From Anaerolineales bacterium (GTDB lineage Bacteria > Chloroflexota > Anaerolineae > Anaerolineales > Villigracilaceae): a DNA stretch of 64,000 nt. The translations under genes were made by a program, and so were the position numbers. Below, piece by piece: positions 24,357 through 34,700 of this stretch (within the stretch, counting starts at the first letter, position 1; each line of letters starts with the position of its first letter). The DNA is taken from assembly GCA_030583925.1 (NCBI GenBank), contig CP129482.1, positions 744,001 to 808,000 on the forward strand. The letters run 5' to 3'. Below the pieces are notes generated by a model, which was not told where the DNA came from, made no database searches, and worked only from the letters and a program-made list of their open reading frames with translations.

Positions 24357-27300
24357 CCAAGACACCGAATCCTGATCTATCTCCTGTCAAGCGGGCATTG
24401 CAGGAAGTCCTTGAGATGCGCGCCCGCCTCGAAGCGATGGAACATGCGAGTCATGAGCCGATCGCCGTCATCGGCATGGCGTGCCGCTACCCAGGTCGGG
24501 TCAACACTGTAGATGATTTCTGGCGGCTATTGAGTAACGGTGCGGATGCGATTACCGAAGTTCCGGGCGACCGCTGGGATAATGACTCCTTTTACGATCC
24601 TGACCCTGACGCGGCAGGAAAGATGATCACACGTTGGGGCGGGTTCCTCGAGCAGATCGATCGGTTCGACGCGCAGTTTTTCGGTCTTTCTCCGCGCGAG
24701 GCAGAAGGTTTGGATCCCCAGCACCGCCTGTTGCTTGAATGCGCATGGGAAGCGTTGGAAGCGGCATCGCAGGCGCCCGATAGGCTGACCGGTTCAAAGG
24801 TGGGTGTCTTTCTCGGCATCGCCTCATTGGATTATTATCAGATCATGGCTGGGCAGGATCACCGACTACGTGATGTGTACTTTGCCCAGGGCACAACCCA
24901 TAGCGTAGCCGCGGGTCGTATTTCCTATTTTCTGGGCTTGCAGGGTCCGGCTGTCTCGATAGATACGGCTTGTTCTTCTTCCCTGGTTGCAGTTCATCTG
25001 GCGGCGCAAAGCCTTCGTTCCGGAGAAAGCCGGATGGCGCTGGTAGGCGGAGTGAATGTTATTTTACTGCCGGACTTGCATATCAGTTTTTCAAAAGCCG
25101 GCATGTTATCTGCAGATGGTCGTTGCAAAACATTTGACGCTCGCGCGGATGGATACGTCCGTTCGGAGGGTTGTGGCATGGTTGTGCTCAAGCGTCTTTC
25201 CGATGCGTTGGCAGATAACGATACTATCCTGGCGGTCATCCGCGGTACCGGTGTGAATCAAGATGGTCGCAGCAATGGATTGACTGCGCCGAACGGACTC
25301 GCACAGGAGGCTGTGATCCGTGCGGCGCTGGACAATGGGGGGGTGGATGCCTCGGCGGTAAGCTATGTTGAAGCGCACGGTACGGGAACATCGTTGGGCG
25401 ACCCCATCGAAGTGCAGGCGCTTGGCGCCGTGTATGGATCAGGACGCCCTACAGACCGACGTTTGAAGATCGGTTCTGTCAAGACAAACCTCGGGCATCT
25501 CGAAGCCGCGGCGGGCATTGCGGCGTTGATGAAGTCTGTTTTAATCATGCAACACAAACAGATTCCACCAAGCCTGCATTTCGAAACGCCGAATCCGTAT
25601 ATTCCGTGGCAAGAACTTCCTATAGATGTTACTACGCAGTTAACGGATTTGCCTGCCTCCAAGGATGGATACTTTGTCGGTGTGAGTTCGTTTGGGTTTA
25701 GCGGGACCAACTCGCACGTCGTGCTTGAAGCGGCGCCCGAACTCCCTTCCAAGACGGCAGACATGCAGCGTCCACTGCATCTGCTGAAGATTTCAGCCAA
25801 AGATAAAACGGCGTTGAAAAATTTGGCTGGTCAGTTCGTCGGATTTTTATCGGAAAGTCAGGCAAGCCTTGCAGATATTTCTTTTGCCGCCAATGCGGGA
25901 CGCGCCGATCTGCCTCAACGGATTGCCCTGGTTGCTTCTTCCAGCGAGCAGGCGCGTGAAAAACTGCGAGCATTTGTAGATGATCCCAACACTGAGGAGG
26001 TTTTTTGCGGGGCAGTCTTTGATACGGCCGCGCCTGAAATCGCCTTTTTGTTTACGGGTCATGGCTCGCAATATGTGCATATGGGAGAGGAACTGTTTAA
26101 GACGCAACCCGCTTTCCGCGCTGCATTGCAGGAGTGCGAAGAACTTCTGAAATTCCATCTGGATGTGCCGCTGACGGAGATCCTTTTCCCGACAGATGGC
26201 GTTCAGCGGCTCGATACCATGATGTACGGTCAGCCAGCCCTCTTTGCCATTGAATATGCGTTGGCTCAGATGTGGATGTCCTGGGGGATTCGACCCACGA
26301 CTGTGTTGGGACACAGCGTTGGTGAATATGTGGCGGCTTGCATCGCCGGGGTCTTTAGCCTGGCGGATGGTCTTAAATTGGTGTCGGCGCGTGGCCGCCT
26401 GATGGATTCTCTGCCGGCTTCCGGGGAAATGCTGGCTGTATTTGCAAGTGAAGCAGTGGTGCAGGATACGATTGCAACTTGTGGTGAAGCGGTTTCTATT
26501 GCCGCGTTGAATGGTCCCACAAATATTGTGGTCTCGGGCAGTAGTGAAGCGATTGCTTCTCTGCTTGGAAAATTTGAGGATTTGGGCATTCAGACGCGCC
26601 GGTTAGCAGTTTCACAGGCGGCACATTCTCACTTCCTCGACCCGATCCTGGATGAATTTGAGTCGGTAGCGGAAACGATCGAGTACGCACGACCGCGCCT
26701 GGGTTTTGTTTCCTGCTTGAGCGGATCGTTTGCGAATGGAGACGAAGTGACACACGCCGGTTACTGGCGACGACACCTGCGCCAGCCTGTCCGGTTTGCC
26801 GATGGGATGCACGCCCTCTTCACTGAAGGCTATCATCACTTCATTGAGATTGGACCTCACCCGGTTCTTTCCGGAATGGCACAGCGCCTCGAACAGGCAG
26901 ATGGACGGAGTTTCATTCCGTCGCTGCGTTCGGGCTGGCAGGATTGGCAGCAGGTACTTGAAAGCGCTGCCATTTTGTACACACAGGGTATATCACTGGA
27001 TTGGAAAGCCTTTGACCATCACTATGCCCGCAAGCCCGTTTCCATTCCCACCTATCCCTGGTCTCGCCAACGATATTGGGTGGAAGGGCAAACGTCACAA
27101 CTGCTTGCGTCGCCCCAACGTTCCGTATGGCAGGCGTCCATTGAAGCGGCTGATTATGAAGCCAATCGTGGACCTTTGGATCTGGCGATTGAGTCGCATT
27201 CCGCTCGTTGGGATACGTTGGATCGGTTAGCAGTTGCATATATCGTGCACGCGCTCCGTGAACTGGGCTTTTTTACCAAATCTGGTGACTCTTTTTCTGC

Positions 27301-28762
27301 GGAAGCTATCCTTGCACAAGCGGCGATCAATCCCGTTTATCTTGGACTGATGAAGCGTTGGCTGAATGTATTGTCTGAATCGGGCTTGCTCGTTAGAAAC
27401 GACTCGGATGTATATGTTGCTCAACAGCCTTTGCCGGAGAGCGATTCCCACCGCCTTCTTCAGGAGGCTCAGGCTTTATACAAGGATGAGCGTTATTTAC
27501 CCGATTATCTGGAACGATGCGGGCAGGCGTTGGTTAATATTTTGAAAGGCGCCGACAGCCCTTTGGATACGCTGTTCCCCGGCGGTTCATATGAGACAGC
27601 CGATTATCTCTATCACAACTCGTCCATTGCACGTTACTTCAATGGGATCGCCCGGGCGATTGTCGGTGCGGGGGTTGTGGGGCAAACAACAAGCGGACCG
27701 CTTCGCATTTTGGAAGTCGGCGCGGGGACCGGTGGCACCACAGCGGCGCTTTTACCAATCCTTCCCGCCGAACGGACCGTGTATGCCTTCACCGATCTAT
27801 CGGAATATTTCTTCAAACAAGCAGAAGAAAAATTTAAAGAATATGCCTTTCTTCAATTTGGTATTCTGGATATGGAAAAAAGCCCAGAAGAGCAGGGATA
27901 CGATAAGCATAGTTTCCATCTGGTGGTGGGCGCAAATATCTTCCATGCCACCAGGAATCTCGACGAAGCATTGCAACATGCACGTTCCCTGCTTGCGCCA
28001 GGAGGAATGCTTCTTCTTTATGAGACCACAGAACAACAGACATGGTTCGAAACTTCGATCAGTCTGATCGAAGGCTGGAGCCGCTTTGAAGATAAGTGGC
28101 GCCGGGATATTCCTTTGCTTTCAACGGAGCAGTGGCATGAGGCGTTGCTAGCCAACGGATTCGTCGCGGTGGTATCCTGGCCTGGTCCGGGGATGCCGAC
28201 TGAGATATTGGAGGCGCGCATCATATTGGCGCAGGCTCCCCTGGATATTCCAATCGATCGGCAGAATAGTACGCGCGGTTCGTCACAACACACAGGACGC
28301 GTCTCCCAACCGGAAGAGAGCCTGGATGATGGGATAATCGCATTTCTGGAGCGATTGAATAAAGCCACATCGGAGGAACGGGAATTGTTGTTGATTGATT
28401 ATGTGAGGAGCGCGGTCATGCGTGTGACCCGCTGTGATCCATCCAATCCCCCGGACCGGCGACAGCGCCTCATGGAATTCGGTGTTGATTCGCTCATGGC
28501 AGTCGATTTGCGTAATCGTCTCACAAAAGGATTGGGCTTATCCCAGCCATTGCCAGCCACGTTAATCTTTGATTATCCAACGATCGAAACCCTTGCCAGA
28601 TATTTGGAAAATAGGCTCTTCAAGGCAAATGCATCAACAGTCCGAGTAACAGAGAAACCCGACCCGATGCTGGCGCGACAAGCGGAGATCGAGTCACTGT
28701 CGGAGGAAGATGTGGAGGCGTTACTGCTCAACAAATTAAAGGATGTTTCGAATGACGACTGA
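24353..28762 (+). CDS. PKS protein D: KS-AT-cMT-ACP (C-methylating, no reduction)
   Basis: A 1469-residue module translated from an ATG that overlaps the TGA of C (ATGA). An N-terminal docking coil leads to the KS (Cys207, HGTGT). AT has GHSVGE (Ser655) but QAAH at 755-758, where malonyl ATs have HAFH, so substrate preference is uncertain. There is no DH, ER or KR. After the AT comes a C-methyltransferase of the PKS family with SAM-binding EVGAGTGGT near 1123 and the later FHLVVGANIFHAT. ACP has FGVDSL with Ser1380. The module should add a unit carrying an alpha-methyl group and leave the beta-keto group. With no reduction, double methylation to a gem-dimethyl ketone is possible. The C-terminus LSEEDVEALLLNKLK is the docking helix. 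Confidence 0.94.
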   Translation: MTKTPNPDLSPVKRALQEVLEMRARLEAMEHASHEPIAVIGMACRYPGRVNTVDDFWRLLSNGADAITEVPGDRWDNDSFYDPDPDAAGKMITRWGGFLEQIDRFDAQFFGLSPREAEGLDPQHRLLLECAWEALEAASQAPDRLTGSKVGVFLGIASLDYYQIMAGQDHRLRDVYFAQGTTHSVAAGRISYFLGLQGPAVSIDTACSSSLVAVHLAAQSLRSGESRMALVGGVNVILLPDLHISFSKAGMLSADGRCKTFDARADGYVRSEGCGMVVLKRLSDALADNDTILAVIRGTGVNQDGRSNGLTAPNGLAQEAVIRAALDNGGVDASAVSYVEAHGTGTSLGDPIEVQALGAVYGSGRPTDRRLKIGSVKTNLGHLEAAAGIAALMKSVLIMQHKQIPPSLHFETPNPYIPWQELPIDVTTQLTDLPASKDGYFVGVSSFGFSGTNSHVVLEAAPELPSKTADMQRPLHLLKISAKDKTALKNLAGQFVGFLSESQASLADISFAANAGRADLPQRIALVASSSEQAREKLRAFVDDPNTEEVFCGAVFDTAAPEIAFLFTGHGSQYVHMGEELFKTQPAFRAALQECEELLKFHLDVPLTEILFPTDGVQRLDTMMYGQPALFAIEYALAQMWMSWGIRPTTVLGHSVGEYVAACIAGVFSLADGLKLVSARGRLMDSLPASGEMLAVFASEAVVQDTIATCGEAVSIAALNGPTNIVVSGSSEAIASLLGKFEDLGIQTRRLAVSQAAHSHFLDPILDEFESVAETIEYARPRLGFVSCLSGSFANGDEVTHAGYWRRHLRQPVRFADGMHALFTEGYHHFIEIGPHPVLSGMAQRLEQADGRSFIPSLRSGWQDWQQVLESAAILYTQGISLDWKAFDHHYARKPVSIPTYPWSRQRYWVEGQTSQLLASPQRSVWQASIEAADYEANRGPLDLAIESHSARWDTLDRLAVAYIVHALRELGFFTKSGDSFSAEAILAQAAINPVYLGLMKRWLNVLSESGLLVRNDSDVYVAQQPLPESDSHRLLQEAQALYKDERYLPDYLERCGQALVNILKGADSPLDTLFPGGSYETADYLYHNSSIARYFNGIARAIVGAGVVGQTTSGPLRILEVGAGTGGTTAALLPILPAERTVYAFTDLSEYFFKQAEEKFKEYAFLQFGILDMEKSPEEQGYDKHSFHLVVGANIFHATRNLDEALQHARSLLAPGGMLLLYETTEQQTWFETSISLIEGWSRFEDKWRRDIPLLSTEQWHEALLANGFVAVVSWPGPGMPTEILEARIILAQAPLDIPIDRQNSTRGSSQHTGRVSQPEESLDDGIIAFLERLNKATSEERELLLIDYVRSAVMRVTRCDPSNPPDRRQRLMEFGVDSLMAVDLRNRLTKGLGLSQPLPATLIFDYPTIETLARYLENRLFKANASTVRVTEKPDPMLARQAEIESLSEEDVEALLLNKLKDVSNDD

Positions 28763-31700
28763 AAAAAAAGAACCGCAGCCGCTTTCTCCGTTGAAACAAG
28801 CGCTACTTGCTGTCGAAACGCTGCAGTCAAAACTTGATGCTGTTAAAAAGGCTCAGCGCGAACCGATTGCAGTAGTCGGCTTAGGTTGTCATTTCCCAGG
28901 CGGAGTAAATAGCCCTGAGGCGTTCTGGCAACTCCTCCGCGATGGTGTGGACGCGATCTCAGAGATCCCCGCTGAACGCTGGGATATCGATGCCTATTAC
29001 GATGCCGACCCCGAAGCGCCGGGCAAGATGTCCACGCGCTGGGGCGGTTTTGTGCAAGATGTGGACCAGTTCGATCCGCAGTTGTTTGGCATTTCACCGC
29101 GTGAAGCTGTGAGCATGGACCCACAGCAGCGCATCCTGCTTGAAACCTGTTGGAAGGCGCTCGAACATGCTGGCCAGGCTCCCGATACATTGGATGGTAG
29201 TCGAACCGGTGTTTTTGTGGGAATTGTCAACGATGATTACGCCAAACTACAAATGGCGGGTGATGGCGCATCCCGCATCGACACATACTATGGTTCGGGT
29301 GTCGGACGCAGTATTGCCTCCGGGCGTATTTCTTATGTGTTCGGTTTGCAGGGTCCGAGTGTTTCAATCGATACGGCTTGCTCTTCATCGTTGGTCGCGA
29401 TTCATCTAGCCGTGCAGAGCTTGCGCAACCAGGAATGCGATATGGCGCTCGCCGCCGGGACTAATACGATCCTTAGCCCGGAAACATCCATTGCTCTGTC
29501 GAAATATCATTTCATGGCTCCAGACGGCCGCTGTAAAACGTTTGATGCCCGCGCCGATGGATTTGTGCGGAGTGAAGGCTGTGGAGTGGTGGCGCTCAAG
29601 CGTCTGTCGGATGCGCAGGCTAACAACGATCGCGTCTTGGCGGTCATTTTGGGATCGGCAGTTAATCAGGATGGCGCTAGTAGCACTCTCACTGCCCCGA
29701 ATGGACCTTCGCAGGAAGCGGTGGTTCGCGCCGCACTGGCGAACGCTGGAATCAAGCCGCACGAGGTCGGTTTTATAGAAGCGCATGGGACCGGCACTTC
29801 ACTGGGCGATCCAATTGAAGTACAGGCATTAGGCGCGGTGTTAGGTGAAGGAAGATCGCCCGATAAGCCGTTGGTTATCGGCTCGGTTAAGACGAACATC
29901 GGTCATCTCGAATCCGCGGCTGGGGTCGCCGGGTTTATAAAACTTGTCCTTGCGCTGACCCATCGAGAGATTCCGCCTCATTTGCATTTTCAAACTCCGA
30001 ATCCTCTGATCCCGTGGGAATCCCTCCCCGTGACCGTGCCGACTCGGCTCATGCCCTGGCAGGCTGATGGAAGGCTCGTAGGCGGCGTGAGTTCCTTTGG
30101 CTTTAGCGGCACAAACGCGCATGTGATTCTCGCAGAGCCTCCCGCTCGAAGCGATGAACCAAAAACAGAATCGCTGGAGCGCTCGACACAGCTCTTGAGC
30201 CTCTCTGCCCAGACGGAAAACGCATTATATGATCTTGCGCGCCGTTATGCGGATCATTTTGATGCCTTGCCCGATCTCTCGCTGGCAGATACTGCCTATA
30301 CTGCAAATACAGGACGCGCCGCACTGCCATATCGTCTGGCGGTACAGGCATCAACTACCCGGGATGCTCGTGAAAAACTTACGGCATTTCTCGATGGACA
30401 GATACCTCCCGGCTTGCAGTCTGGGCGAGTGCAGACTACCGATCGCCCGCGCGTGGCATTTCTTTTCACGGGACAGGGATCGCAATATTTGAATATGGGG
30501 CGTCAGTTATATGAGACCCAGCCTGTCTTTCGGCTTGCTATGGATCAATGCGCGGAGTTGCTACAGCCATATCTGGAACGACCTTTGTTGGAGGTCTTGT
30601 TCGCAGACCCTGCCTCGGATACTGCGAAGCTGATCCATGAAACAGCATACACTCAGCCCGCTATTTTTGTGATCGAGTATGCCTTGGCTGAGTTGTGGCG
30701 CTCATGGGGTGTTACGCCCTCCGCGGTGATGGGACACAGTGTGGGCGAGTATGCTGCGGCATGTGTGGCTGGCGTCTTTAGCCTGGAGGATGGACTCAAA
30801 TTGATTGCTGCGCGCGGGCGTATGATGCAGTCGCTTCCTGCTGGCGGCGCCATGGCAGCTGTATTCGCCCCAGAAGAGAAAGTAAAAAGCGCTATTGAAG
30901 CCTATGCCGACCGTGTAGCAATCGCCGCCTTCAATGAGCCGACCAATATCGTACTTTCCGGTGAAGCCACTGCGATACGATCGATTCTGGACATACTCAA
31001 GGAGCAAGGTGTTAAATCACATCTGCTAACCGTTTCGCACGCTTTCCATTCTCCGCTCATGGACCCAATTCTGGCGGAATTCGAGGCTGTTGCAAAGACA
31101 GTTACCTACCATTCGCCACGTATCCACTTTGTTTCCTGCCTAACCGGGGAACTTGCTTCCTCTAATCTGTTAACCCAGCCTGATTATTGGCGCGATCATA
31201 TCCGTCAGCCTGTTCAGTTTAGACAGGGGATACAGGCGCTGGCAAAACTAGGATGTGAGATCTTTCTCGAGATTGGACCTCATCCCACACTATTGGGAAT
31301 GGCTGGAAACTGTCTCGAAGAAAACAATCATCTCTGGTTGCCGTCGTTGCGTAGAGAACATAACGATTGGTCTCAAATGTTGACCAGCCTTGCCGCGCTG
31401 TATGTGTACGGCATGAGTATCAACTGGGTCGGTTTTGATCAGCCGTATGTCAACGCAGGCTTGCGACGGAAGATTCATCTGCCACATTATCCTTTCCAAC
31501 ATCGGCGTTACTGGATTGCCGACAAACCTGTTCATCGGATTAATGCCAGGCAGTATCAACACCCAATTTTGGGGAGTCGTCTGCGCTCGCCTCTCAAAGA
31601 GGTCCAATTCGAGTCGACGCTTAACGCCGAATCGGTTTCCTTCCTCAATGATCATCGTGTGAATGGAATGGCGATTATGCCCGCGACAGGGTTTATCGAG

Positions 31701-34700
31701 ATGGGGCTGGCAGCAGCGCGGCTGGGGTTGGGATTCGAATCGCCTATCTTGCAGGATGTGATCATTCATGCACCCCTCACGCTTCAAGCCGAGGGGGAAC
31801 GCGTCGTTCAAACTATCTTGAGCATCGAGGCGGATGGACGGGCTTTGCTTCAAGTGTTCAGCAGTGATGCCCCGGAGCGCTCAGAGTGGCAAGCGCATCT
31901 TACAGGCACAATCCTGCGGCAGTCGCCGCAATTGCCGGTCGCAGTTGTGGATCTGGAACTTATCAAGAAACGTTGTACAGAAGCGATGACGGCGGTTGAG
32001 CATTATCAAGCGTTGGATGATCTTTCCCTCCGCTTCGGTCCGAGCCTACACGGGGTGCAACATCTCTGGAGACGGGATGGTGAAGCGTTGGGTCGCATCC
32101 GCTTGCCGGAAGAGAATGGCAGTGAGGCGAAGTTATATACCGTTCACCCAGCCCTGTTGGACGCCTGTTTGCAAGTGATGAGCGCCGCCATGCAAGGCAA
32201 GGTGACTACGGCTTATCTCCCAATGAGCATCGGCTCGTTCACACTGTATCGTAAACCCGATTTGGAATTTTGGAGTCACGTCAACCTAGAATTTGACGCC
32301 GGATCGCCACAAATGTTGAAAGGGCAGGTACGCCTCATTGCAAATGATGGACAGTTAATTGCTGAGATCCGTGATATTGCCATGCGTCAGGCGCCGAGTA
32401 ATGACGTGCAATCCGAATCACCCCAAGATTGGCTGTACACCGTAGACTGGCAACCTATCCCGGCGGTCGAGGAGAGTCGCTCGCAAAGCCAGTGGAGGCT
32501 TTCCGAACTTACCGCCCCTGTCTGCGCTGAGATGAAACCCTTGAGCCGATCTTTTGGTTTGAGGAATCACCACGAGGGGATTCAAAAGTTGGAAGCGATG
32601 ACCGTGCCATTTATCATCAACGCGTTGCGTGAGCTGGGATGGAACCCTCCGCTGGGGGAACGTGTTCACATCGAGGAATTGGTATCCAGATTAGGGATCG
32701 TGAGTCGTTATCGTCAATTGATGGAACGGCTCTTATCCATTCTCGCGGAGGATGGCATACTCAAACTTGAAAATGACGGCAGTAAATCTGAATGGGAAGT
32801 GGTTCGCCTTTTGGAAGTTGCAGGCGACACTCCTGCACAATTATCCAATAGTTACCCAACGATCCAAACCCAGTCCACGTTGACCCAGCGTTGTGGCGAA
32901 AACTTGAGTGGGATTTTAACGGGCAGTGTAGACCCGTTGCATTTGCTTTTTCCAGATGGTTCGACGGCTGAAGCGGAGGCGCTGTATCGCAATTCTCCAG
33001 AAGCCAAAGTTTTCAATACGTTGACTCAAAAGATCGTGGCTGAAATTGCCGCTCGCTCGATGGAGAAGCCTCTGCGGATTTTAGAAATTGGCGCGGGGAC
33101 CGGTGGCGCTACATCGTCGGTCGTACCAGGGTTGAACGGGCATTGTGCAGAGTATGTCTTCACGGATATTTCGCAAGTATTTCTACATCGCGCCCGGGAG
33201 CAGTTCAGCACCTATCCCTTTATGCGCTACCAGTTGCTCAATATCGAACAGGATCCGTCCACTCAGGGATTGGCTGGACAAACATTTGATCTTGTCTTGG
33301 CAGTAAATGTTTTGCACGCCACCGCCAACCTACGCCAGACACTGCGCCATATTCAACAGATACTTGCCCTCGGCGGAATTGCGCTGATCTCGGAAGTGAC
33401 GATGCCGGAGCGCTGGATCGACCTCACTTTTGGACTGACGGATGGCTGGTGGCGTTTCAGCGACCATGACCTGCGATCTGCCTATCCGCTGCTTACGCGT
33501 GAAAAATGGGTCAGTTTACTCAGTGAGTTGAAATTTGATGAGATCGATATCGTGCCGGAACCCACAGACCTTTCAACGAATGCGATCTTCCTTGCCCGTC
33601 AGCCGCTTGCTGCTGCTAAAGACAATAGAAGTTGGCTAATTCTTGCCGACCAAGATGGCGTAGGCGCGCGGTTGGCATCTCGCCTGCAAGAGCGCAGTGA
33701 AGAATGTATCCTTGTGTATGCCGGCGATGAATATCAAAAAACATCGGATGGCTGGCGAGTTGATCCTAGGCGTGTAGGCGATTTCCATCAATTGTGGCAG
33801 GAGGTTGTCCTACAGGGGCAACGAGACCTGCGCGGAATCATCCATTTGTGGAGTTTAGATATCCCGCCATTAAGCGGTGAAGAAGAGGATTCTCCCATCC
33901 AGCGCCAACGATGGGGGACAGAAAGCGCTCTCTCTCTTGTGCAGGCAATTGCTTCTGCCGCGCCGTTAGAGGCAAGCAGGCTCTGGCTGGTCACACGCAA
34001 GGCTCAATTTGTAGGACCAACCGATGTATTACAAATCGGTCAATCTCCGCTATGGGGTATGGCAAAAGGGATCGAGTTGGAATTCCCAGACTGGCAGTGT
34101 AAACGCATTGACCTAGACGATCAGGATGCCGCAGAATCGCAGGCGGACCAACTGATGAAGGAACTCTTGTCAGGCGCGAACCCCGAGAACGAGATCGCCT
34201 ATCGTAGCCAGACCCGCTATGCTGTCGGGTTGAACCGCTTTACATCGCGTGCCGCATCCCACGCGTCGGCAGTCACGCTCTTTGGCTCTGCCAGCGGAGT
34301 GCTAGACGATATTGTTTTACAGTCTGCAACTCGGCGCGCGCCCGACCGAGGAGAAGTGGAGATTCGCATCCTGGCAAGCGGATTGAACTTCCGCGACTTG
34401 ATGAATGCGCTTGCCATGCGCAGCGACCCGGAGCCGCTTGGCGGCGAGTGTAGCGGACGTATCGTTGCTGTGGGGGAAGGGGTGACGCGATTCCAGGTCG
34501 GTGACGAAGTGACTGCTATTGCCAGCGGTAGTTTCGGCAGTTATGTGACAGTGGATGCGGATTTTGTTGCCCTCAAACCGGCTCAACTCAGTTTTGACGA
34601 AGCGGCTACTATTCCTCTGGCGTTTATGACCGCCGACTATGCTCTTACCGATATCGCTCACCTGCACAAAGGACAGCGTGTGCTCATCCATGCGGCGGCA

